Source: Bacillota bacterium
GTDB taxonomy: Bacteria > Bacillota > Clostridia > Christensenellales > UMGS416
Reading direction: 5' to 3'
Length of the DNA stretch: 28,746 bases
NCBI GenBank assembly: GCA_023421955.1
Contig: JAEZSE010000006.1
Coordinates: 1 to 28,746, forward strand
Below the pieces are notes generated by a model. That model ran no database searches and had not been told where the DNA came from. It was given only the letters and a program-made list of their open reading frames with translations. Made by a program: the position numbers and the translations under genes. Within the stretch, counting starts at the first letter, position 1, and each line of letters starts with the position of its first letter. Below, piece after piece: positions 10,110 to 17,992 of the stretch.

Positions 10110-11098
10110 ATGAGCTGACAATCCTGGCTATTGAAACCTCCTGTGACGAGACATCAGCTGCCGTTGTGCGCAATGGCCGCGAGGTCCTTTCTGATGTGGT
10201 GGCCACTCAGATCGCCGACCACGCACCGTATGGTGGCGTGGTGCCGGAGATTGCCTCCCGCAGGCATGTGGAGTTGGTCACGCCTGTGGTGAGGCAGGCC
10301 TTGGCAGACAGTGGGGTTCCCCTGGATCGGATTGATGCCGTGGCGGTGACACACGGGCCAGGGCTTGCTGGAGCGCTGTTGGTTGGTCTTTCCTATGCCA
10401 AAGGGCTGGCCTGGGCCGCAGGGAAACCCATTGTGGGTGTTAACCACATGGAGTCTCACATCGCGGCCAATTTTTTAGGCGACGGCATGGAGCCGCCCTT
10501 TTTGTGCCTGGTGGTGTCCGGTGGCCACACGGAGCTTCTGGTGGTGCCGGAGCATGGCGTTTACCGTTATCTGGGAGGCACGCTGGATGACGCCGCCGGT
10601 GAGGCCTTTGACAAGACTGCCCGAGTATTAGGTCTGGGTTACCCCGGCGGGCGGCAGATCGATGAACTGGCACGACGTGGTGATCCCACTTCTTATGCGT
10701 TCCCCAGGGCACTGCCTGGAGATAATCTGGATTTCAGCTTCAGCGGCATGAAAACCGCTGTGATCCAGCACCTGCAACGCCACCCAGCCGGTAAGGTGGA
10801 GGATGCCGCCGCCGCGATTCAAAGCGCCATCGTGGATGTGCTTGTGGAGAAGACAGCACGGGCTTGTGAGCGTGAGGGTGTTGCGAAACTCGCGCTGGCA
10901 GGCGGCGTGGCTGCCAACTCCGGCCTTCGGGAGGCCATGGCTGCACTGTGCTCCCGGCGGGGCTGGGCGCTGCACATCCCGGAGAAGCGTTACTGCACCG
11001 ACAATGCCGCAATGGTGGGTGCTGCCGCTTATTATCAGATCCAGAGGCAGGGTTACAGTGACCTGAGCCTAAACGCCAACCCCTCGTTGGATTTGTGA
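10106..11098 (+). CDS. tsaD: tRNA N6-adenosine threonylcarbamoyltransferase TsaD
   Basis: A 330-residue Kae1/TsaD protein. It transfers threonylcarbamoyl from TC-AMP to A37 of tRNAs that read ANN codons, working with TsaB and TsaE in the cytoplasm. It opens ILAIETSCDETSAAVV, has the HGPGLAGALLVGLSYAKGLAW block, and has the metal-binding HMESH (His114 and His118). VSGGHTELL and a C-terminal ALAGGVAANSGLR segment follow. The length is close to the usual 335-340. The start at 10106 overlaps the upstream stop by four bases (ATGA), which favours it over an upstream in-frame start 31 codons earlier inside the lit-like gene. tsaB and tsaE are not in the window. Confidence 0.97.
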   Translation: MNELTILAIETSCDETSAAVVRNGREVLSDVVATQIADHAPYGGVVPEIASRRHVELVTPVVRQALADSGVPLDRIDAVAVTHGPGLAGALLVGLSYAKGLAWAAGKPIVGVNHMESHIAANFLGDGMEPPFLCLVVSGGHTELLVVPEHGVYRYLGGTLDDAAGEAFDKTARVLGLGYPGGRQIDELARRGDPTSYAFPRALPGDNLDFSFSGMKTAVIQHLQRHPAGKVEDAAAAIQSAIVDVLVEKTARACEREGVAKLALAGGVAANSGLREAMAALCSRRGWALHIPEKRYCTDNAAMVGAAAYYQIQRQGYSDLSLNANPSLDL

Positions 11099-11208
11099 GT
11101 GTTTTTTGATATCATTTTTGTTATTTGCCTGTTTTGCCTGTGATATGTCCGCCGTTTCCTCATAACAATATATGTGAACCACCCTGTTTCAGGAGGGCCA
11201 TGCCTGTG

Positions 11209-11892
11209 ATGAGGATCCCGCGCGCTTTGCTTTGCTCTCTGGTTATTACAATGCTGCTCTCCGCCTGTGACCAATCGATCACCGTCCACACAGGCACGCT
11301 GGAAAGCGGGCTCCATGGTGTCCGTATCGCGATCGACCCCGGCCATGGGGGTATTGACAGGGGTGCTGCCGGCACCGACACCGGCGTAACCGAAGCAGAG
11401 ATCAACCTGGAGATTTCTCAGCTCTTGGCCAAAAGGTTCATGCTGGATGGCTCCGATGTGCTGCTCACGCGCAAATCGGCCGACGTGGATTATGACGGCG
11501 AGGGCAACACCCGGAAGCGCCGCGACATGAACAACCGTGCACGGCTTGTGAGGGCCCAAAACCCGCAGGTGCTTGTGAGCATCCATCTTAACAAATACCC
11601 CAGCCGCAGAGTGAGTGGCGCGCAGGTGTTTTTCCAGAAGGGCAGCGAGGAAGGCGAAAAGCTGGCCGTCTGCATCCAGCAGGCGCTCAATGACGGGTTG
11701 GATGCCCGCGACCGCGTGGCCAAGTCCGGTGACTATTTCATGCTCAAGGTGCATGACTGCCCGTCGGTGATTGTGGAATGCGGGTTCCTTTCCAACCACG
11801 ATGAAGAGAAGAAGCTGCTTGATCCCAAATACCGCGAAAAGCTTGCTGGGAGCATCTATCAGGGCATCCGCGCCTATCTTGGCGTGGATTGA
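11209..11892 (+). CDS. Lipoprotein N-acetylmuramoyl-L-alanine amidase (Amidase_3, CwlD-like)
   Basis: A 227-residue zinc amidase that cuts the bond between MurNAc and the peptide stem. Residues 1-19 form a lipoprotein signal with lipobox LLSAC (Cys20), so the enzyme is probably anchored outside the membrane. The catalytic domain starts at about residue 39 with IAIDPGHGG (His46) and has a Glu-rich segment near 62-68, SIHLN (His126) and VIVECGFLSN (Glu190), the pattern of Zn ligands and catalytic Glu in Amidase_3. The length and sequence layout resemble CwlD, which helps make muramic-delta-lactam in spore cortex. AGGAGG at 11191-11196 fits ATG 11209 or the adjacent GTG 11206. A close paralogue follows. 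Confidence 0.9.
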   Translation: MRIPRALLCSLVITMLLSACDQSITVHTGTLESGLHGVRIAIDPGHGGIDRGAAGTDTGVTEAEINLEISQLLAKRFMLDGSDVLLTRKSADVDYDGEGNTRKRRDMNNRARLVRAQNPQVLVSIHLNKYPSRRVSGAQVFFQKGSEEGEKLAVCIQQALNDGLDARDRVAKSGDYFMLKVHDCPSVIVECGFLSNHDEEKKLLDPKYREKLAGSIYQGIRAYLGVD

Positions 11893-12038
11893 TTACATGT
11901 TCTGACAATTTTTCCGTATGGAAACAGTTCTGAAACATCCCTGCAGTATCATGATGAAAACAAAACTGCACAGGATATGAAGGAATCGATTGGTATGTGC
12001 CCAACAAATGGCGATTCAAATGATAAAGGCGGAACAGA

Positions 12039-12791
12039 ATGAAACGGTTTGTTGCGATTCTCATGATTTTTGTCTTCACAGCCATCCTGGCAGCCTGCAA
12101 CCTGGTGCTTTATCCGGCAGCAGCCGGTGAGCATGGTGGCGCCGGCGACGGCTCCGGTGGCGCGGCCAACGCCGGCGCTCCCGCCAGTGTTGCCAGCCTC
12201 AAAATCGTTGTGGATCCTGGCCATGGCGGCAAGGATTATGGTGCTGTGGGCACCGACACCGGCGTGTTGGAGTCGGAACTGAATCTCCAGGTGGCAAACC
12301 ATCTGGTGGAGCTCTTTGAGGAAGCGGGAGCACAGGTGCTGATGACACGTCAATCAGCTGAGGTGGATTACTCCGGCGAGGCTCAAACGGAGAAATTGAA
12401 GGATATGAACAACCGCGCCCAGGCTATCCGGGAATTTGAGCCGGACGCTGTGGTCAGCGTGCATATGAACAAGTTTTCTGACCGATCGGTGCGCGGTGCG
12501 GAAGTGTTTTGGCAGAATGGCCGGGAAATCGGCCAGTCGCTGGCCCAATATATTCAGGACGAACTGAATAACCGTGTCAACACTATAAAGCAACGCAGGA
12601 GCCATTCCGGTGATCTCTACATTCTGCAGGTCGTGGATCAGCCCTCTGTGTTGGTGGAGTGCGGCTATCTTTCCAATGCCGAAGAGGAAAAGCTGCTGCA
12701 AGACAAGGAGCATCAGAAGCTACTAGCACAGTGCATTTTTGACGGGGTGTGCAAGTATTTCGGGGTAGAGCGAGCAGTCATCAGCAAGTAG
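12039..12791 (+). CDS. Second lipoprotein N-acetylmuramoyl-L-alanine amidase (Amidase_3)
   Basis: A 250-residue paralogue of the preceding gene. The lipobox ILAAC ends at Cys20. A Gly/Ala-rich linker (about 26-52) that the first copy lacks separates the anchor from the catalytic domain. VVDPGHGG (His62), ESELN near 78-82, SVHMN (His142) and VLVECGYLSN (Glu207) mark the metal and catalytic sites. Shared segments such as GTDTGV, DMNNRA and the region before the final Glu suggest local duplication followed by divergence. An AAAGGCGG ribosome site precedes ATG 12039. The 146-base gap to the first copy has no clear terminator, so they may share a transcript. Confidence 0.9.
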   Translation: MKRFVAILMIFVFTAILAACNLVLYPAAAGEHGGAGDGSGGAANAGAPASVASLKIVVDPGHGGKDYGAVGTDTGVLESELNLQVANHLVELFEEAGAQVLMTRQSAEVDYSGEAQTEKLKDMNNRAQAIREFEPDAVVSVHMNKFSDRSVRGAEVFWQNGREIGQSLAQYIQDELNNRVNTIKQRRSHSGDLYILQVVDQPSVLVECGYLSNAEEEKLLQDKEHQKLLAQCIFDGVCKYFGVERAVISK

Positions 12792-12860
12792 TCATTATTC
12801 AGTAGCTACGAGCCTGGTGAGGGAGCCAGGGCGGTTGAGATGATGATTTTCAACTCATCC

Positions 12861-13256
12861 CTATTCTGAAGACACCAGCCATGTCTTGGCTTCCTCCGGG
12901 TCCCCGAAAAAACGCACTGGGGCGGCAATGCCGCCGGCCTTACGGAGCGCTGCCTCCACACGGTGCCTTCCAATTCTTCCGCATCCCACCGGGGCAAGCC
13001 GTACCAATTGGCTTTCAAGCCGCTTGATGTGTCCGGCAAAGAGTGTAGCCGCGTCGACGGAGAGGTCAGTTTCAAAAAAGTCTACCCATACCCGGAGATG
13101 CTGGGCAGGACGGCTTTTGAGGAAGCACTCCTCCGCTTCCATCAGCGCATCAAGGCGCGGTAGGTCGGAGCCCAGACTCCCGTATTTTAGTGCGTGCAGT
13201 TCGCCACCCTTGTAATAATATGGGAAGGTGGAGCCGGATGGGGATTTGATACTCAT
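12861..13256 (-). CDS. Hypothetical STAS/SpoIIAA-like small protein
   Basis: A 131-residue soluble protein. No family signature is certain. The alternation LRVWVDFFETDLS..., then a helix, then GRIGRHRVEAALRKAGGIAAPVRFFGDPEEAKTWLV resembles STAS/SpoIIAA-like proteins, which often end with an F-x-D-x-EEA-x-x-WL segment. ATG 13256 is preferred over a TTG further upstream because a GGCAGG element precedes it. It is the last gene of a minus-strand run that begins with the flavodoxin-like gene, 39 bases after the acetyltransferase. Its function is unknown. Confidence 0.7.
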   Translation of the reverse strand: MSIKSPSGSTFPYYYKGGELHALKYGSLGSDLPRLDALMEAEECFLKSRPAQHLRVWVDFFETDLSVDAATLFAGHIKRLESQLVRLAPVGCGRIGRHRVEAALRKAGGIAAPVRFFGDPEEAKTWLVSSE

Positions 13257-13295
13257 AGTGCCATTAACCTGCCTGTTAGAAGTGCTTAACAATTA

Positions 13296-13859
13296 TCATT
13301 TCCACTGCGCTTGCGCAAGGCTGCATCTACCCTTTTCATATTCTCCTCGTAGCATGGAGTAACTCACATCATCCATGGTGGTACCATCGTAGAATACCCA
13401 TGCCTTACGGAAAACACCCTCATACTGAAAGCCGCACTTCACAATTACCCGTCGGGAGCGGCTGTTGTGGGGAAAGTGGCACACAGACAGGATGTCCAGC
13501 TTCAATTCCATAAAAGCGTAATGGATTGCGGCGCCGGCGGCCTCGGTCATCAGGCCGCGCCCCCAATAGTCTCTGGAGAGTACATACCCCAGCATTTTGC
13601 AGTTAACGCCTGGTCTGCGCTGGTCGGTATGCAAGCCGATGGAACCGATCACCTTTCCGGTTTCCTTCCACACAATGGCCCACACATCATCCTGCTCGAT
13701 GAACTTCTCAATGATCTGGGCCGAGACCTCGCGGTTGGCGTGGGGTTGCCATCCGGCGTTGGGGCCGACTTCAGGATCCTTGGCGTATTCATACATGTCG
13801 TCCACATCGGCCGCTAGCCAGGGGCGCAGGGTTAGCCGCGCCGTTTCAATGATCTTCAT
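13296..13859 (-). CDS. GNAT N-acetyltransferase (RimJ/RimL type)
   Basis: A 187-residue acetyltransferase beginning MKIIETARLTLRPW, the standard opening of the RimJ/RimL branch. The acetyl-CoA segment is LSRDYWGRGLMTEAAGAAIHYAF, and the later HNSRSRRVIVKCGFQYEGVFRKA block matches the N-x-x-S-x-x-x-x-x-K-x-GF pattern with Ser-Arg variation. These enzymes acetylate protein N-termini or small amines; the substrate cannot be called. GAGGA lies about 9 bases before ATG 13859. The start lies inside the end of mrnC (14-base overlap), so the two are translationally coupled. Confidence 0.92.
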   Translation of the reverse strand: MKIIETARLTLRPWLAADVDDMYEYAKDPEVGPNAGWQPHANREVSAQIIEKFIEQDDVWAIVWKETGKVIGSIGLHTDQRRPGVNCKMLGYVLSRDYWGRGLMTEAAGAAIHYAFMELKLDILSVCHFPHNSRSRRVIVKCGFQYEGVFRKAWVFYDGTTMDDVSYSMLRGEYEKGRCSLAQAQWK

Positions 13860-14280
13860 GTTGCACGTCCTCGTTTGGCTTGTATGCCTGTGTGAGCAGT
13901 TCTTCCAGCCTGGTTCGGCGGCCATTCACGTAAAGCCAGCCCATCAGCGACTCAAAGCCCGTGGCTTTCCGGTAATCCACAGGGTCGCAGCCTTTTGGCA
14001 CCACGCCGCACTTGGCATTGCGGCCCCGGCGGAAGACATCAGCCTCGTCTTCGCTCAGCAAAGGCTGCAGCGCTTCGGAAGCCCTGGCTTGGCCTGAAGC
14101 GCAGGAAAATGCCACTGCCCGCTGCGTGAGGCCTTTCACATGCCCCCCGTTGCCTGCAAGAGCCTGGCGGATGAACAGGCTGCACACGGCGTCGCCGATG
14201 TAGGCCAGTGTCTTCATATCTTCCGGCACTTCCCCGCCCAGTTGGAACTGTCTGTCTGTTTCTATGTCACTCACCTTCAT
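13846..14280 (-). CDS. mrnC: Mini-ribonuclease III (MrnC)
   Basis: A 144-residue single-domain RNase III relative that matures 23S rRNA ends in Firmicutes. Recognisable blocks are LAYIGDAVCSLFIRQAL (residues 25-41), RRGRNAKCGVVPKG, and DYRKATGFESLMGWLYVNGR. The catalytic Asp of GDAV is present. At the position where most relatives have Glu (GDAVxE) this protein has Ser. The double-stranded RNA-binding domain is absent, as expected. Its ATG overlaps the rhaB stop (ATGA). In many Clostridia mrnC lies next to thyX and rlmB on one strand; here it is on the opposite strand from them, about 2.2 kb away. Confidence 0.92.
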   Translation of the reverse strand: MKVSDIETDRQFQLGGEVPEDMKTLAYIGDAVCSLFIRQALAGNGGHVKGLTQRAVAFSCASGQARASEALQPLLSEDEADVFRRGRNAKCGVVPKGCDPVDYRKATGFESLMGWLYVNGRRTRLEELLTQAYKPNEDVQHEDH

Positions 14281-15749
14281 TCAGGATTGGCAAGACCGGT
14301 AACGCAGAGGAACCTACCGTAAGCATCATCCCACATAGCCCCGCCCTGTGGCAGAACTTCCTCAAGATCAAAACTTGCCCGCACCACCTGGCGCAACTCA
14401 TCAAAGCCAGACAGGTCACCCAGCGCGATGGCCTGTGTGAGCAGGTTGCCCACCGCCGTGGCCTCCACCGGACCGCACACCACCGGCATCCCGAGGGCGT
14501 CGGCGGTGAAGCGGTTCAGCATCCTGTTCTGGCTGCCGCCGCCCACAATGTGCAACACTTCGGGTCGGCTGCCGGTCAGCACTTCGATGCAAGCCATCCC
14601 CCAGCGGTATTTGAGGGCCAGTGATTCCAACACGCAGCGTGTAACGGCACCCACAGTTTCTGGCACCGTTTGGTTGGTGTTTCTGCACCAGTCACGCACG
14701 CGGCCTGGCATGTCACCGGGTGTGTAGAATAGTCCGTCATCGGGGTTGATCAGGCTCGCAAGCGGTTTTTCCTGCTCCCCCAGCCGCACTAACTTCACGA
14801 AATCTAGGGTTGGGTCATCATGCTTCCACTGCCTGAGGCACTCCTGCAAAATCCACAGGCCCATGATGTTGTTGAGCACCCGGTAGTTGCCGTCAGCCCC
14901 GCCTTCGTTTGTATAATTCCAGGCCTGGCTCTTCGAGCTGATCACCGGTGTTTTTGATAGGAAACCCATCAGCGACCAGGTGCCGCTGCTCAGATATGCA
15001 TAGGTCTGCCCGCGCGATGGCACCGCAGCCACGGCTGAGGCCGTGTCATGACCTGCCACCGCCACCGCTGCAACGTGGCCCAAACCAAGCTCTTCCGCCA
15101 GTTGTCGGTGCAAACTGCCCCGTGCCGCGCCGGGCATCTCAATTGGTTGAAACAAGTCATCGGGCAGGCCAAGCTTTGCGATCAACACCCTGTCCCAATC
15201 ACGAGAGGCAGCGTTCATGAGCTGGCTGGTGCTGGCGATGGAGTATTCGCAGCCAGCCTGGCCGGTCAGCATCCAGCGGAGCAGATCGGGCATGAACAGC
15301 AGCTTGCCAGAGGAGGGCAGCTCGCCCATGCGGCTGGCCGCCAGCAACTGGTAGAGCGTGTTGAACTTCATAAACGCGGTGCCGGTGCTGTTATAAATGG
15401 CACGATTACCGGCAATCTGGTCTGCCAGCTCCATCATGCCGTCGGTGCGGCTGTCGCGGTAATGGGCAGGCATCGCCACGAGCGTGTTGTTGCCGCTCAC
15501 AATGCCATAGTCCACGCCCCAGGTGTCGATACCGAAGCTTGCCACGGTGCTTCCGGCCTTGTCCAGGCCAGTCTTCAGCTCCTGGAACAGGCTCAGCGCA
15601 TTCCAATACAGCCTGCCATTGACCTCCACGGGGCCGTTGGCAAAGCGGTGCTTTTCCTCCAGTGTGATCCGTTTGCCGTCAAACCGGCCCAGGATGGCCC
15701 GGCCGGAGCTGGCGCCCAGGTCAAAGGCCAGATAGTCCCTTGTGCTCAT
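14277..15749 (-). CDS. rhaB: Rhamnulokinase (FGGY carbohydrate kinase)
   Basis: A 490-residue FGGY kinase. RhaB phosphorylates L-rhamnulose with ATP before aldol cleavage. The N-terminal phosphate loop reads AFDLGASSGRAILG. The substrate-side motif FGIDTWGVDYG and the segments YRDSRTDGMM, GTAFMKFNTLYQL and ASTSQLMN match rhamnulokinases rather than xylulo- or glycerokinases. Later come AGHDTASAVAAVP, SSGTWSLMG and the adenosine-side GGGSQNRMLNRFTADALG. The start at 15749 has GGAGGTG 6 bases upstream. No rhaA, rhaD, transporter or regulator is present, so it is an isolated kinase in a mixed operon, downstream of a flavodoxin-like gene and overlapping mrnC. Confidence 0.93.
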   Translation of the reverse strand: MSTRDYLAFDLGASSGRAILGRFDGKRITLEEKHRFANGPVEVNGRLYWNALSLFQELKTGLDKAGSTVASFGIDTWGVDYGIVSGNNTLVAMPAHYRDSRTDGMMELADQIAGNRAIYNSTGTAFMKFNTLYQLLAASRMGELPSSGKLLFMPDLLRWMLTGQAGCEYSIASTSQLMNAASRDWDRVLIAKLGLPDDLFQPIEMPGAARGSLHRQLAEELGLGHVAAVAVAGHDTASAVAAVPSRGQTYAYLSSGTWSLMGFLSKTPVISSKSQAWNYTNEGGADGNYRVLNNIMGLWILQECLRQWKHDDPTLDFVKLVRLGEQEKPLASLINPDDGLFYTPGDMPGRVRDWCRNTNQTVPETVGAVTRCVLESLALKYRWGMACIEVLTGSRPEVLHIVGGGSQNRMLNRFTADALGMPVVCGPVEATAVGNLLTQAIALGDLSGFDELRQVVRASFDLEEVLPQGGAMWDDAYGRFLCVTGLANPE

Positions 15750-15762
15750 GCGGCACCTCCGA

Positions 15763-16314
15763 TTACTTCCCGATGGCCGCGCACAGCGCGCTTGCGGCGC
15801 CCTCAATGGCTTTCAATTGATACTCTTTTGTGAACCGCTTCACCGGGATCGCATCGATGAGCCGCATGCCCATGTGCTGGGTGAGCCGCTCCATTTGCAG
15901 CATGCAGGTTACCGTGCCGTTGCCGCTGCCGCCAGCGGCGGCCACAGCCACCATGGGCATGTCGCGGAATGGGCTATCCTCTCGGGCCAGCGCTTCGCAG
16001 CGCCGCAGCCGGTCCACAAAGTTCTTTGCCACTTCGGCCATGTCGCCCCAATACACTGGCGTCACAAGAACCAGTGCCTCGACATGTTTCAATTCTTCAT
16101 GCAGCGCCTGAAATCCATCTTTCACCTGGCAGACATGGCCTTCGCGGCAGGTGCCCCAACCGTTTCCACAGGCTTTGCAGGCGTTGATATTGAGTGTGTT
16201 GAGCTGATAAAGCCTGCATTCTTTTCCTGCATTGCGAATGCCTTTTTCGGCGGCATGGGCGCAGGCGGCGGTGAGACCATCGTGGTTGGGGCTGGCCCAA
16301 AGTATGGCAATCAT
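15763..16314 (-). CDS. Flavodoxin-family NAD(P)H-dependent FMN reductase-like protein
   Basis: A 183-residue flavodoxin-fold protein. It starts MIAILWASPNHDGLTAACAH, the phosphate loop of the NADPH-dependent FMN reductase/iron-sulfur flavoprotein group. CKACGNGWGTCREGHVC (about 45-61) carries four cysteines near the place where iron-sulfur flavoproteins bind a cluster, but spacing alone does not prove one. VLVTPVYWGDMAEVAKNFVDRL is the typical flavin-binding second loop. GGAGGTG precedes ATG 16314. It is the first gene of the minus-strand run and diverges from thyX. Redox partner and substrate are unknown. Confidence 0.88.
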   Translation of the reverse strand: MIAILWASPNHDGLTAACAHAAEKGIRNAGKECRLYQLNTLNINACKACGNGWGTCREGHVCQVKDGFQALHEELKHVEALVLVTPVYWGDMAEVAKNFVDRLRRCEALAREDSPFRDMPMVAVAAAGGSGNGTVTCMLQMERLTQHMGMRLIDAIPVKRFTKEYQLKAIEGAASALCAAIGK

Positions 16315-16347
16315 TGCGACACCTCCAAGTAAACAAAAGTATGCTTG

Positions 16348-16376
16348 ATTATACAACAGTTTGACAGCGGCTGGAA
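16348..16376 (-). promoter_or_regulatory. Predicted promoter of the flavodoxin-rhaB-mrnC run
   Basis: On the minus strand there is a perfect TATAAT (16348-16353) 17 bases from a weak TTCCAG -35 (16371-16376). The -35 overlaps the -35 of the divergent thyX promoter. Confidence 0.45.
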
Positions 16377-16400
16377 AGATCCGTGCATATCCGGTATAAT
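16372..16400 (+). promoter_or_regulatory. Predicted thyX promoter
   Basis: A perfect TATAAT (16395-16400) 17 bases downstream of a weak TGGAAA -35 (16372-16377), placed 36 bases before the TTG start. A TTGACA at 16361-16366 is present but not at a usable distance from this -10. Confidence 0.45.
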
Positions 16401-16436
16401 GAACCAACCGAATGCAAATGAATCAGAGGTCAGGCA

Positions 16437-17174
16437 TTGAGTGCAGTCAGTCAGAAGGTTTTTTTGATCAGCCATACCCCGGACCCAGAGCAACTGGTCG
16501 CTACGGCATCGAAATTGTGCTACTCCGACGCAGACATTGAAACGCTACAGGTCGGCGTGGAGGCCAGGGATCAGTCCAGGTTTTTGGGCAAGCTCATTGA
16601 GATGGGGCACCTTTCCCCGGTGGAGCACGCCAGCTTCACATTTGGTGTGGAGGGGGTCTCCCGCAGCCTGTTGGCCCAATTGACCCGCCACCGCATCGCC
16701 AGCTTCTCGGTGAAGTCCCAGCGATATGTGGGGGCGCTTTCCGATGGCGGCACCTTCAGCTATGTGGTTCCGGAGGGTATTGCCCGCCTGGGAGCGGACG
16801 CCGTTCGGCGCTTTGAGGAGCAGATGGCGCAGATGCAGGCGTGGTATGACGGATGGGTGGCGCAGCTGGGTGAAAACGAGGCCGGTTATGAAGACGCCCG
16901 CTTTGTATTGCCCAACGCCGCCGAGACCAAGCTCATTGTGACAATGAACGCCCGGGAACTCATGCACTTTTTCCACCTGCGGTGCTGCAACCGCGCCCAG
17001 TGGGAGATCCGCGCCCTGGCGTGGGAGATGCTGCGGCTTGCCAAGCAGGCAGCGCCGGCGCTGTTTGCCAAGGCCGGACCGCCCTGTGTATCAGGCGGCT
17101 GCACTGAGGGAAAAATGACCTGCGGCAAAATCAAGGAAGTGCGGCAGAAATACAACGAAATGTTTGGTGAGTAG
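16437..17174 (+). CDS. thyX: Flavin-dependent thymidylate synthase ThyX
   Basis: A 245-residue ThyX, which makes dTMP from dUMP using methylene-tetrahydrofolate, FAD and NADPH. The family signature RHR-x7-S is at residues 84-94 (RHRIASFSVKS) and is followed by QRY. Glu-His of PVEHASFTF (61-69) and the late NARELMHFFHLRCCNRAQWEIR block fit the family. The C-terminal extension GGCTEGKMTCGKIKEVRQKYNEMF is longer than in minimal ThyX and holds two spaced cysteines. The start is TTG with AGAGGT about 6 bases before it. rlmB begins one base after the stop, so the two are coupled. No thyA is in the window. Confidence 0.96.
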   Translation: MSAVSQKVFLISHTPDPEQLVATASKLCYSDADIETLQVGVEARDQSRFLGKLIEMGHLSPVEHASFTFGVEGVSRSLLAQLTRHRIASFSVKSQRYVGALSDGGTFSYVVPEGIARLGADAVRRFEEQMAQMQAWYDGWVAQLGENEAGYEDARFVLPNAAETKLIVTMNARELMHFFHLRCCNRAQWEIRALAWEMLRLAKQAAPALFAKAGPPCVSGGCTEGKMTCGKIKEVRQKYNEMFGE

Positions 17175-17175
17175 C

Positions 17176-17928
17176 ATGAACGGAAATGAAGAGCAGGTCA
17201 ACCTGATCGAGGGCAAAAACCCCGTTTGGGAAGCCCTGAAAGCCGAACGGCCCATTGATAAGCTGATGATTGCCAAGACCATTAGCCAGGAGAGTGTGCG
17301 CGGCATCACCGGCTTGGCCCGCAGCCGGAAGATCAAGATCGAGTTTGTGCCCAAGGAGCGGTTGGATAGCTTATCCGCCACCGGCAAACACCAGGGCATC
17401 GTCGCCCTATGTGCCGCCCATGGCTATGCCGAGCTGGACGATGTGCTTGACAGCATCACAGAAAAGGGCGAAACGCCCTTTCTGGTGCTGCTCGATGAGG
17501 TGCAGGATCCTCACAACCTGGGGGCGGTCATCCGCACCGCCGAGTGCGCCGGGGTCCAGGCCGTGGTGGTGACACAGCACAACAGCGTGGGCCTGACACC
17601 TGCGGTGGGCCGGGCGTCCGCCGGAGCCATTGAGCATGTGCCGGTATGTAAGGTCGCCAATCTGGTGCAAGCCATGGAGAAACTCAAGTCGCGGGGCATC
17701 TGGATTGTCGGCGCCGACATGGAGGGCAAGCTGGCTTATGAGGTGGATATGAAAGGCCCCATCGCCATTGTGGTGGGCGGCGAAGGCGGCGGTGTGCGCC
17801 GGTTGGTGCTTGAGAAATGCGACTTTGTGGCGCGGCTACCGATGCTCGGCAAGCTCAATTCATTGAACGCCTCGGTGGCTGCCGGGGTGCTGATGTATGA
17901 AGCGGTGAGGCAGAGGGCAACACCGTAG
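17176..17928 (+). CDS. rlmB: TrmH/SpoU-family 23S rRNA (guanosine-2'-O-)-methyltransferase RlmB
   Basis: A 250-residue SPOUT methyltransferase that 2'-O-methylates a guanosine in 23S rRNA (G2251 in E. coli). The N-terminal substrate-binding domain begins LIEGKNPVWEALKA. The SAM-binding knot has motif 1 DPHNLGAVIRTAECAG (111-126; Asn114, Arg120), motif 2 GGEGGGVR (201-208) and motif 3 LNSLNASVAAGVLMYEA (227-243). A GGTGAG element inside the end of thyX serves ATG 17176; a GTG at 17164 would overlap thyX more and has no better site. No gene of the same run follows; a hairpin-rich spacer comes next. Confidence 0.95.
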   Translation: MNGNEEQVNLIEGKNPVWEALKAERPIDKLMIAKTISQESVRGITGLARSRKIKIEFVPKERLDSLSATGKHQGIVALCAAHGYAELDDVLDSITEKGETPFLVLLDEVQDPHNLGAVIRTAECAGVQAVVVTQHNSVGLTPAVGRASAGAIEHVPVCKVANLVQAMEKLKSRGIWIVGADMEGKLAYEVDMKGPIAIVVGGEGGGVRRLVLEKCDFVARLPMLGKLNSLNASVAAGVLMYEAVRQRATP

Positions 17929-17992
17929 AAATCCTCCCTGTCGCCTGTTCTGTTGCACCGCAGCGGCGCAACGTAGCGACACCCCAGAGAAA

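Noticed and set aside
11053..11799. 248-residue minus-strand frame over the first amidase
   Set aside because: It is antisense to the catalytic motifs of the amidase and has no recognisable domain.
15048..15833. 261-residue plus-strand frame over rhaB
   Set aside because: It is antisense to a clear rhamnulokinase; its length comes from GC-rich codon bias only.
16361..16366. TTGACA as the -35 of thyX
   Set aside because: It is 28 bases from the perfect TATAAT; at 17 bases it would need TGCATA as a -10, which is weak.
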